A DNA stretch of 24,389 nucleotides, from the IMG/VR virus record IMGVR_UViG_3300044712_000458, positions 1 to 24,389 of that record; one strand, given 5' to 3'. Positions 18,735 through 24,389 of the stretch are shown here, one piece after another; the stretch's first letter is position 1, and each line of letters opens with the position of its first letter. The stretch is from a virus. Position numbers and translations under genes: made by a program. Below the pieces are notes generated by a model. The model was not told the origin of the DNA and did no database searches. It worked only from the letters and a program-made list of their open reading frames with translations.

Positions 18735-18805
18735 ATCGACGTGGTGTAGTGGTAGCACAAGACCTTCCAAAAGTCTTGGCGTGGGTTCGATTCCTACCGT
18801 CTTTG
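18735..18805 (+). tRNA. tRNA-Trp (anticodon CCA), irregular
   Basis: D-arm GTGT/GCAC, anticodon stem AGACC/AGTCT (last pair C-A), loop TTCCAAA, T-arm GTGGG/CCTAC, discriminator G as expected for Trp. Acceptor ATCGACG/CGTCTTT has two T-pyrimidine mismatches, so it may be poorly functional or decayed. Confidence 0.75.
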
Positions 18806-18806
18806 C

Positions 18807-18879
18807 CTGGTTGTAGTTCAGTTGGTAGAACGCCTGCTTTGGGAGCAGGAGGTCGCAGGTTCGAGTCCTGCTAATCAGA
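18807..18879 (+). tRNA. tRNA-Pro (anticodon UGG)
   Basis: CCTGC/GCAGG stem, loop TTTGGGA, T-arm GCAGG/CCTGC, acceptor CTGGTTG/TAATCAG. Confidence 0.9.
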
Positions 18880-18883
18880 CTCA

Positions 18884-18955
18884 GGAAACATAGCTCAGCG
18901 GAAGAGCGCCTGCTTTACACGCAGGATGTCGTAGGTTCAATCCCTACTGTTTCCA
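18884..18955 (+). tRNA. tRNA-Val (anticodon UAC)
   Basis: CCTGC/GCAGG stem, loop TTTACAC, acceptor GGAAACA/TGTTTCC. Confidence 0.9.
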
Positions 18956-18956
18956 C

Positions 18957-19030
18957 GGTGGCGTTAGCCAAGTGGTTAAGGCAGTCGGTTGTGGTCCGAC
19001 TATTCGTGAGTTCGATTCTCACACGTCACA
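18957..19030 (+). tRNA. tRNA-His (anticodon GUG)
   Basis: GTCGG/CCGAC stem, loop TTGTGGT, an extra G at position -1 as in His tRNAs, acceptor GTGGCGT/ACGTCAC; CCA encoded at 19031-19033. Discriminator is A rather than the usual C. Confidence 0.9.
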
Positions 19031-19034
19031 CCAT

Positions 19035-19114
19035 GCCGTATATGCTCCAAGGTGGGGCAGGGGACTGTAAATCCCTCGTCTATGACACGCTAGGTTCGAT
19101 TCCTAGATGCGGTA
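19035..19114 (+). tRNA. tRNA-Tyr (anticodon GUA)
   Basis: Loop CTGTAAA, long variable arm, T-arm CTAGG/CCTAG, acceptor GCCGTAT/ATGCGGT. Confidence 0.9.
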
Positions 19115-19118
19115 CTAA

Positions 19119-19206
19119 GGAAGGTCAAGTCCGATTGGCGACGGCAGCTGTCTTGAAAACAGTCGAGGTGTTAAAGCCCTTGGGAGTTCGACTCTCCCAC
19201 CTTCCG
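19119..19206 (+). tRNA. tRNA-Ser (anticodon UGA)
   Basis: Loop CTTGAAA, long variable arm, T-arm GGGAG/CTCCC, acceptor GGAAGGT/ACCTTCC. Confidence 0.9.
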
Positions 19207-19211
19207 CTTAT

Positions 19212-19282
19212 TCTTCCTTCGTCCAACGGCAGGACTCCTGACTCTGACTCAGGCAATCTTGGTTCGAATCCAGGGGGAAGAG
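19212..19282 (+). tRNA. tRNA-Gln (anticodon CUG)
   Basis: CCTGA/TCAGG stem, loop CTCTGAC, T-arm CTTGG/CCAGG, acceptor TCTTCCT/GGGAAGA. Confidence 0.88.
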
Positions 19283-19286
19283 CAAA

Positions 19287-19360
19287 GCTCCATTAGTCCA
19301 ATTGGTAGAGGCGCATGATTTAGGATCATGATGTTGTAAGTTCGAGTCTTACATGGAGCA
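19287..19360 (+). tRNA. tRNA-Leu (anticodon UAG), short variable arm
   Basis: CATGA/TCATG stem, loop TTTAGGA, acceptor GCTCCAT/ATGGAGC, discriminator A. The variable region is only five bases, whereas bacterial Leu tRNAs normally have a long variable arm. Confidence 0.85.
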
Positions 19361-19382
19361 CAACATATTGTACAATATGAAT

Positions 19383-20015
19383 ATGCCAGAAATTAATGAT
19401 AAAAACATAAAGGCTGCTGGATTTGAATTTGAGCAGTTAGATCCAAACGTATTTTTAATTAAAGATTTTATTTCTGAAGAAGAATGTAATTTTTTTTACA
19501 ATCTTGCAGAAAGCAAGACTCAAGAAGATTGGCTTGGAGCATATCTAGAAGGAATTAAAGACAGGGCGGAAGCTAGATATGGCACAAGAGATTTAGAGGA
19601 AACAGATTTAGAGGTTACTCATAACTGGAATGATAAGGTAATTTTTATAGTAGATACCATTAAGCAGTATGGCTTAGATGAAAGATTAGAATCATTATTC
19701 GATAAAGATGCCAACCTTTCATTTAGACCGTTTGGAATTATTCAGAGGCAGTACACTGGATCAGAACTTGGTGGACACTATGACCAGTATGTTGATGATA
19801 GAATGAAGTGGGCAGCAGTAATATATATAAATGAAGACTATGTAGATGGAGAGTTTTATTTTAGCGAGAAGCAAATAGCTATTAAGCCACCAAGAAGGTC
19901 TATGCTAGTATTTCCAGCAACAGAGGAATATTGGCATGGCGTTAAGATGGTCGGAGAAGGACCAACCAGATATGCTATGCCTTCTTTTGTTTGGTCAGAG
20001 CCAGATATTTTTTAA
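19383..20015 (+). CDS. 2OG-Fe(II) oxygenase (P4H-like), second copy
   Basis: About 210 residues with the Fe(II)/2-oxoglutarate triad: GGHYDQY (H-x-D), AAVIYINEDYVDGEFYF, and ATEEYWHGV with the distal H, followed by GPTRYAMPSFVW whose R binds 2-oxoglutarate. It is shorter than, and only distantly like, the oxygenase at 13869. ATGs lie at 19377 and 19383; TACAAT ends six bases before 19383, so a leaderless start there is favoured. An earlier ATG inside tRNA-Leu is rejected. Confidence 0.85.
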   Translation: MPEINDKNIKAAGFEFEQLDPNVFLIKDFISEEECNFFYNLAESKTQEDWLGAYLEGIKDRAEARYGTRDLEETDLEVTHNWNDKVIFIVDTIKQYGLDERLESLFDKDANLSFRPFGIIQRQYTGSELGGHYDQYVDDRMKWAAVIYINEDYVDGEFYFSEKQIAIKPPRRSMLVFPATEEYWHGVKMVGEGPTRYAMPSFVWSEPDIF

Positions 20016-20133
20016 TCTTTAAAAGAAATGCTTCTACTTTTTTTTCTGTAATACCATTTTTTGTTTCATTCTTATAGTAATCAGATTGAAAGTATGGAGA
20101 TGTGTATACCTGCTTGAAATGATCTCTAGTCAT
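19975..20133 (-). CDS. hypothetical 52-aa lysine-rich protein
   Basis: MTR-DHFKQVYTSPYFQSDYY, then a basic helix (EKKVEAFLLKIKKYLAL). It overlaps the tail of the convergent oxygenase by 41 bases. An extended -10 (TGCTATAAT) sits nine bases ahead of the ATG, right beside the terminator of small RNA C. Confidence 0.5.
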   Translation of the reverse strand: MTRDHFKQVYTSPYFQSDYYKNETKNGITEKKVEAFLLKIKKYLALTKQKKA

Positions 20134-20150
20134 AATATATTAATTATAGC

Positions 20151-20184
20151 AAAAGACCCAACCAGAGGCGGATCTGATTGGGTC
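20151..20184 (-). terminator. terminator of small RNA C
   Basis: GACCCAATCAGA pairs with TCTGGTTGGGTC over 12 bases (one G-U), loop of six, then TTTTGC on the minus strand. Confidence 0.85.
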
Positions 20185-20238
20185 ATGCTGCACAGATGTG
20201 CAATGCAGGGAGCAGTATGCGGGATGCTTCAACCTGCA
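20151..20238 (-). ncRNA. candidate small RNA C (about 88 nt)
   Basis: A promoter at 20244-20272 and a terminator at 20151-20184 bracket a stretch with no ORF. The transcript forms GCAGG/CCTGC and AAGCA/TGCTC helices (5' domain), TGCAC-(4)-GTGCA, then the terminator hairpin. No known family recognised. Confidence 0.7.
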
Positions 20239-20243
20239 AAGAT

Positions 20244-20272
20244 ATTGTAAAATAATATATACTTTAAGTCAA
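20244..20272 (-). promoter_or_regulatory. promoter of small RNA C
   Basis: TTGACT (20267-20272), 17 bases, TACAAT (20244-20249) on the minus strand; its -35 follows directly on the stop codon of gene 20273-20473. Confidence 0.85.
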
Positions 20273-20473
20273 CTACTTTTCTAAAGATTCTTCATCCGAT
20301 AAATAAGATGGAAGTGGACCAAGTAGGTAGCCCTGCTCATGATAACCAACCATTTTTGCAGTATCTTCTGGATTTAATTTTGTTGCTATCAAAGTAAGTA
20401 TGTCATATATTCTATGCATCATTATATATGATGCCATATCTAAATTTTCTTCAAGATTGTCTTTATTCTCCAC
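20273..20473 (-). CDS. hypothetical 66-aa protein
   Basis: Acidic N-terminus, helical centre (MMHRIYDILTLIATKLNPED), TAKMVGYHEQGYLLGPLPSYL. Overlaps the methyltransferase gene upstream by 11 bases. No family recognised. Confidence 0.7.
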   Translation of the reverse strand: MENKDNLEENLDMASYIMMHRIYDILTLIATKLNPEDTAKMVGYHEQGYLLGPLPSYLSDEESLEK

Positions 20474-21104
20474 TTGTTATCCCCTTAAATACTATTGCCT
20501 GTCCAGTAGGTAATTCAATTATACTAGATCTTTTAAAGAAATCGTTCATTGCTTTTCTAGCACCAGTAGTTTTATGTGAACCATAGTCATCGCATATCAT
20601 AACGCCACCATCACATAATCTAGGCCAGAAGTAAGAAATCGAATCCCTTGTAGGTTCATACATATCTACATCTATGTGAACATAAGAGTATTCTAATTCA
20701 TCTAGATTGTTTAGCGCTTCTGGTATCCAGCCTTTATAAATTTCAACATTTGAAATTCCATCTAATGTTAATAATGCATATTTCATATCAATATCAAGTT
20801 TTACTGTATCGAAATAGTCTGTATCAAATTCTGTTTTATCAGATACTCCTTCAAAAGAATCTACCCCTATAAATCTCTTATTGCATTTGTCTGCTGTAAA
20901 TAGCATGCTCATTCCAGCATAGACACCACATTCTGCAAAGTTTAAATTTTTTGATGATTGTTGTGCTGCAAGTTGTCTTAGTATATAAAGTCGTGCAATA
21001 AATGCTGTATCTATCTGATTATTTAATTCATACAAATTATTAAATTTATTAAAAAGCTCAATAAATTCTGTATCGTCAGACCATCTACTTAGATATGATT
21101 CCAT
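20463..21104 (-). CDS. TylF/MycF-type O-methyltransferase, second copy
   Basis: 213 residues: FAECGVYAGMS (56-66), GVDSFEG (80-86), HIDVDMYEPT (143-152) and GGVMICDDYGSHKTTGARKA (166-185). Same family as 16475-17119, with the more canonical metal-binding D-x-D and DD residues. Predicted to methylate a sugar hydroxyl from SAM. Sits in a run of five overlapping or close genes (21984 to 20273). Confidence 0.87.
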   Translation of the reverse strand: MESYLSRWSDDTEFIELFNKFNNLYELNNQIDTAFIARLYILRQLAAQQSSKNLNFAECGVYAGMSMLFTADKCNKRFIGVDSFEGVSDKTEFDTDYFDTVKLDIDMKYALLTLDGISNVEIYKGWIPEALNNLDELEYSYVHIDVDMYEPTRDSISYFWPRLCDGGVMICDDYGSHKTTGARKAMNDFFKRSSIIELPTGQAIVFKGITSGE

Positions 21105-21222
21105 CTGGTCTTCCTAAATCTTCCCAAAATATTTCTCTACCCATATTATCAGTAACTATGATGGGTTGTGATTCATTTTCTGTTTCCCCAAATGGAGGCT
21201 TATTGTTTACGTAAAAATCCAT
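21085..21222 (-). CDS. hypothetical 45-aa protein
   Basis: MDFYVNNKPPFGETENESQP, then IVTDNMGREIFWEDLGRPDG. Overlaps both neighbours (23 and 20 bases). No family recognised. Confidence 0.65.
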   Translation of the reverse strand: MDFYVNNKPPFGETENESQPIIVTDNMGREIFWEDLGRPDGIISK

Positions 21223-21418
21223 TTACTGCTGCCTTGATCTTGTCATACGCTGCTTGACCTATAATATTTTTATAGTCACACGAAAGACAGTATAAGTATA
21301 TTCTATCATTTTTATCTGCATTAACGGAAAGAAGGCCTTGATCTAGTGGACATTCCAATCTAGAAACAAGACCTTCTTCCGAAAGAGCGATATATTTAGA
21401 TACTACCTGTATCTGCAC
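21200..21418 (-). CDS. 72-aa zinc-ribbon-like protein
   Basis: LECPLDQG and YLYCLSCDYKN give one C plus a CxxC pair; helix at the end (YDKIKAAVNGFLRKQ). Function unknown. Confidence 0.7.
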   Translation of the reverse strand: MQIQVVSKYIALSEEGLVSRLECPLDQGLLSVNADKNDRIYLYCLSCDYKNIIGQAAYDKIKAAVNGFLRKQ

Positions 21419-21426
21419 AATATCTC

Positions 21427-21984
21427 CTACTTCTCCTTACTAGGAAAGTCATCGAGCCATTCCCTAGCTGCGGCATTTAAGCCTTTCCAAGATGACCAGT
21501 CTTGGCCGCCCCTGGTCATATAATACGCTATCTCTGCATTTATTACTGGGTCAAATAGTAGTACATTTGACTTCAGGTTAAATTTTTCTTTACGATCAAT
21601 GCCGAGTTTTCCCAACATATTAATCTGAAAAATTCCATAGGAACTGTCTCCAGTATTCCTGTTACCATTGTAAGCCATGGGTCTTCCATTAGACTCACGC
21701 TTAGCAATAGCCCAAGCCGTTTTAAGGGCTTTTCCTTCAAATCCAGCAGCCCATAGCAACTCTTTAAGTTCTAGGCCTGTAAGACTCTCCGAAGGCTTGT
21801 AAGCAGTATTGCTGTACTTCTCTAAGGTTTCTTTCTTTAGTTGTACTTCAGTTTTTGTTGGTACTGCTACCAACGCCTCAGCTTCTGTTACCCCTGGGTT
21901 TACTGAAAATAGAAATAATGTTATCATTCCTATAGCAGTCCAGTGATGAACTACATCGCTAAGCTTTTGCTTGATATTCTCCAT
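21427..21984 (-). CDS. lysozyme-like/SLT transglycosylase with signal anchor
   Basis: 185 residues. A hydrophobic span (HWTAIGMITLFLFSVNPG, about 14-31) ending VTEAEA suggests export. The domain from about residue 70 shows the lysozyme-fold marks: catalytic E97 in AIAKRESNGRP, GDSSYGIFQINM (112-123) and a late SSWKGLNAAAREWL. It likely cleaves peptidoglycan. Start 21984 (MENIKQ) has AGGAGG eight bases upstream; earlier ATGs are too near or ahead of that site. Confidence 0.8.
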   Translation of the reverse strand: MENIKQKLSDVVHHWTAIGMITLFLFSVNPGVTEAEALVAVPTKTEVQLKKETLEKYSNTAYKPSESLTGLELKELLWAAGFEGKALKTAWAIAKRESNGRPMAYNGNRNTGDSSYGIFQINMLGKLGIDRKEKFNLKSNVLLFDPVINAEIAYYMTRGGQDWSSWKGLNAAAREWLDDFPSKEK

Positions 21985-22017
21985 TGGCATTTCCTCCTTT
22001 AGAGATAGCGGACTATA

Positions 22018-22047
22018 ATAGTAGCATTGGCGGTAAGTTACTGTCAA
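22018..22047 (-). promoter_or_regulatory. promoter of the lysozyme-like gene unit
   Basis: TTGACA (22042-22047), 18 bases, TACTAT (22018-22023) on the minus strand. Confidence 0.7.
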
Positions 22048-22068
22048 GTCAGTTGACTAGAAAATATT

Positions 22069-23058
22069 ATGAAAATATCATTCTCTACGCTTAGATCTAA
22101 CTTTAATAAATCTGTTGGATATGGTCATGCAGCAGTAAATATAGTAGAAAATCTAAACAAGCTTGGTCATCAAGTACCTTACCAAACAAAAGAAGCTCCA
22201 GTTCAGCTTAACTTTTCTCAGCCAACGCATTTTAAAATGCATCGTGGACAATATCAGATTGGTTACACACCGTGGGAATCTACTGAGTTACCAGATGAAT
22301 GGATGGAATTTTTAGAAGTTTGTGATGAAGTCTGGACAACATCAACATGGTGCAAAGAGGTTTTTGAGTCACATGGATTAAAGGATGTTAGAGTTTATCC
22401 ACATGGGATTGAACCATTTTGGGAGCCTAAAAGACGCAAGCAAGATGGTGTTATTAAGTTTTTGCATATAGGAGAGCCAGCTCCAAGAAAAGCTGGTCAG
22501 ATGGTTGTAGATGCATTCAGTTCATTGTTTGGCGATGATCCAAGATATCAGTTAACAATTAAAGCTTACAAAAACAATACAACTAGAATTTATAATAACT
22601 ATATTGATAAAGAGATTGTTGGATTGCCAGATAAAGTGTTTAGTAATATTAAAATAATTACTGATGACTATAATGAACAAGATATGTTACAACTTTACTA
22701 TGAGCATGATGTTCTAGTGTATCCAACTTATGGAGAGGGCTTTGGGTTTATTCCGCTTCAAGCTTTAGCTACTGGAATGCCAGTTATTTCAACTTATGAC
22801 TGGGCAGAATATAAAGACTTCTTAGGTCCATTAAAGCTTAGAGCAACGCTGATAGATTCACCATGGCAGAATCCACATAAAGGAAAGGTCTTTGAGCCAG
22901 ACTATCAACATCTACTGGAGCTTATGAGAGATTTTGCCTTGAATAGTAATGCTTATTCTGGATATTACTATGCACAAGCTCAAAAAGTACATGAGACATA
23001 CAATTGGTTGCAGTTGACCAAGAATGCATTTGAACATATCTTTAAAAAGTTTTCCTAA
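22069..23058 (+). CDS. glycosyltransferase, GT4-like (GT-B fold)
   Basis: 329 residues: N-terminal acceptor domain with GYGHAAVNIVENLNKLGH and GYTPWEST, linker VYPHGIEP (109-116), FLHIGEPAPRKAGQ (131-144) and the donor-binding YGEGFGFIPLQALATGMPVI (221-240). The EX7E motif reads E223 to Q231, so the second acid is replaced. It would transfer a sugar from a nucleotide donor to an unknown acceptor. TTGACTA lies 10-16 bases before the ATG. Confidence 0.87.
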   Translation: MKISFSTLRSNFNKSVGYGHAAVNIVENLNKLGHQVPYQTKEAPVQLNFSQPTHFKMHRGQYQIGYTPWESTELPDEWMEFLEVCDEVWTTSTWCKEVFESHGLKDVRVYPHGIEPFWEPKRRKQDGVIKFLHIGEPAPRKAGQMVVDAFSSLFGDDPRYQLTIKAYKNNTTRIYNNYIDKEIVGLPDKVFSNIKIITDDYNEQDMLQLYYEHDVLVYPTYGEGFGFIPLQALATGMPVISTYDWAEYKDFLGPLKLRATLIDSPWQNPHKGKVFEPDYQHLLELMRDFALNSNAYSGYYYAQAQKVHETYNWLQLTKNAFEHIFKKFS

Positions 23059-23145
23059 AGACTATCTTTGCTAATAATCTTTTGGTAGAATTGTACTCTT
23101 ACTTAATTTTATTAACCGTATTAAAAGTACGGAGAAAAGGCGACT

Positions 23146-24389
23146 ATGAAAAACACTATTGAGAACCCGTATGAAAACTTTATTGCATTATCACGATATG
23201 CAAGATGGATGCCAGAAGAAAACCGTCGTGAGACATGGGGTGAAACAGTAGATCGCTATTTTGATTTTATGCTTTCACACTTAGGCAAGATGGATTATCA
23301 TCCAGATCAAAAAGTTGTTGAAGAACTAAAAAGCGCAGTATTTAACAGAAATGTTATGCCATCAATGAGATCTGTTATGACAGCTGGAGCTGCATTAGAT
23401 AGAGATCATGTTGCAGGATACAACTGCTCATTCGTACCAGTTGATTCCCCACGCTCTTTTGATGAAACAATGTACATTCTTATGTGTGGAACTGGAGTAG
23501 GATTCTCCGTTGAGTACAAGTATGTTAATAAACTTCCTTCAGTTCCAGAAACTTTTGAAAAGTCTACAACAATTATTACTGTTGAAGATTCTAAGCAAGG
23601 ATGGGCAAAAGCATACCGTGAGCTACTTGCATTACTCTGGTCTGGTCAGATTCCAGCAATTGATGTAAGCAAGTTACGTCCAGCTGGTGCACGTCTTAAA
23701 ACTATGGGTGGAAGATCATCTGGTCCCCAGCCATTAATCAACCTTTTTGATTTTACTATTGCAAAGTTTAAGTCAGCTGCTGGTCGTCAACTCAAGCCAA
23801 TTGAAGCGCATGATATTATGTGTAAGATCGGTGAAATTGTTGTTGTTGGAGGAGTTCGAAGATCAGCAATGATTTCTCTTTCAAATATTAATGATATTGA
23901 AATGGCACAAGCAAAGGCAGGAAACTGGTGGGAAAATAATTCTCAACGTGCATTAGCAAATAATTCTGTTGCATATTCACGCAAGCCAGATATGGAGCAA
24001 TTTATAGCAGAATGGAAATCTTTGTATGACTCAAAATCTGGGGAACGTGGAATCTATAACGTCGCAGCAGCGCAGGCGCAGGCAGCTAAATATGGTCGTA
24101 GAGACCCTGAGATCCATTATGGAACGAACCCATGTTCAGAAATTATTCTTCGTCCTTATCAGTTTTGTAACCTTTCAGAAGTCGTATTACGTGAAGAGGA
24201 TACAGTTGAAGATGTATCAAATAAAGTACGCCTTGCAACAATTCTTGGTACATGGCAATCAACATTAACTGATTTCAAATACCTAAGAAAAATTTGGAAA
24301 GACAATACAGAAGAAGAAAGACTGCTTGGAGTTTCACTCACAGGACAGTTTGGCCACAAGTTCTTCTCTGGTAAAGAAAATCTTGCAAA
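23146..24389 (+). CDS. nrdJ: class II (adenosylcobalamin-dependent) ribonucleotide reductase, partial
   Basis: 414 residues visible; the frame runs off the window. It matches the monomeric RTPR-type class II enzyme: GYNCSFVPVDSP (C94, equal to C119 of Lactobacillus RTPR), the N328-P-C330-S-E332 radical site and C341, eleven residues on (C408/C419 spacing), plus GGVRRSAMISLSN. It makes dNTPs from NTPs using B12. AAAGG five bases before the ATG is the ribosome site; a CCGTA/TACGG hairpin lies just upstream. Confidence 0.93.
   Translation, partial: MKNTIENPYENFIALSRYARWMPEENRRETWGETVDRYFDFMLSHLGKMDYHPDQKVVEELKSAVFNRNVMPSMRSVMTAGAALDRDHVAGYNCSFVPVDSPRSFDETMYILMCGTGVGFSVEYKYVNKLPSVPETFEKSTTIITVEDSKQGWAKAYRELLALLWSGQIPAIDVSKLRPAGARLKTMGGRSSGPQPLINLFDFTIAKFKSAAGRQLKPIEAHDIMCKIGEIVVVGGVRRSAMISLSNINDIEMAQAKAGNWWENNSQRALANNSVAYSRKPDMEQFIAEWKSLYDSKSGERGIYNVAAAQAQAAKYGRRDPEIHYGTNPCSEIILRPYQFCNLSEVVLREEDTVEDVSNKVRLATILGTWQSTLTDFKYLRKIWKDNTEEERLLGVSLTGQFGHKFFSGKENLA

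Noticed and set aside
18735-18805. Reading this tRNA as a second Gly(UCC)
   Set aside because: Proper D-arm and stem positions put CCA in the anticodon, and the discriminator G fits Trp.
18030-19296. Plus-strand frames of 80 and 112 aa across the tRNA genes (18030-18272, 18958-19296)
   Set aside because: They read through several complete cloverleafs; the DNA is explained by tRNAs.
1-24389. CRISPR array or insertion sequence
   Set aside because: No regularly spaced identical repeats with unique spacers and no transposase or terminal inverted repeats were seen.
1-24389. Recoded stop codons
   Set aside because: TGA, TAA and TAG all end well-supported genes at tight overlaps, and tRNA-Trp reads only UGG.

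Overview
The window looks like part of the accessory and early region of a tailed phage of an AT-rich (low-GC) actinobacterium, possibly a freshwater one. The evidence is dense packing of very small genes joined by ATGA or TAATG overlaps, a string of small proteins of types I recall from actinobacteriophages (DUF932, DUF7455, Api92/YubB-like, short zinc ribbons, the MGDRAN and MTRKHFEA types), a 20-gene tRNA array, and an adenosylcobalamin-dependent ribonucleotide reductase. The host is inferred; no structural or packaging gene is in view.

Layout. (1) 1-2520, plus strand: a run of small, mostly unknown genes, including a stand-alone Xre/MbcA/ParS-type toxin-binding domain at 1592-1780. (2) 2521-3074: an AT-rich gap between convergent gene blocks, with short repeats and a strong leftward terminator. 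(3) 3075-13568, minus strand: about 35 small genes in short transcription units. Most units begin with the same composite promoter: a TGTCRG box, exactly 10 bases, then a TATAAT-like -10, then a leader ending in (A)ACGAAAGG before the start codon. Many of these promoters carry a CRP-like palindrome (TGTGR-N6-YCACA) about 55-85 bases upstream of the inferred start, plus a TTTCCAGGG element and other short repeated words. (4) 13569-17268: tandem repeats, a 2OG-Fe(II) oxygenase, a tiny zinc-finger protein, a probable small RNA, tRNA-Ile(UAU), an HNH endonuclease, a flavin-dependent monooxygenase resembling SsuD, and a TylF-type methyltransferase. (5) 17314-19360: a promoter followed by 20 tRNA genes, interrupted by two structured non-coding stretches with their own terminators. 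(6) 19383-23058: a second 2OG oxygenase, a promoter-sRNA-terminator cassette, a second TylF-type methyltransferase, a secreted or membrane-anchored lysozyme-like protein and a GT4-family glycosyltransferase. (7) 23146-end: class II ribonucleotide reductase, cut by the window edge.

How it may work together. The leftward small genes look like a co-regulated early regulon under one unusual promoter type that could also be read by the host cAMP-receptor-type regulator. The right half switches to ordinary -35/-10 promoters, and several genes there have a -10 only six bases before the start codon (leaderless expression). The glycosyltransferase, two sugar-O-methyltransferase-like enzymes and two hydroxylase-like oxygenases could build a methylated glycan or modify a virion protein; this is inference. 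The tRNAs, reductase and monooxygenase would support translation, dNTP supply and possibly sulfur scavenging during infection.
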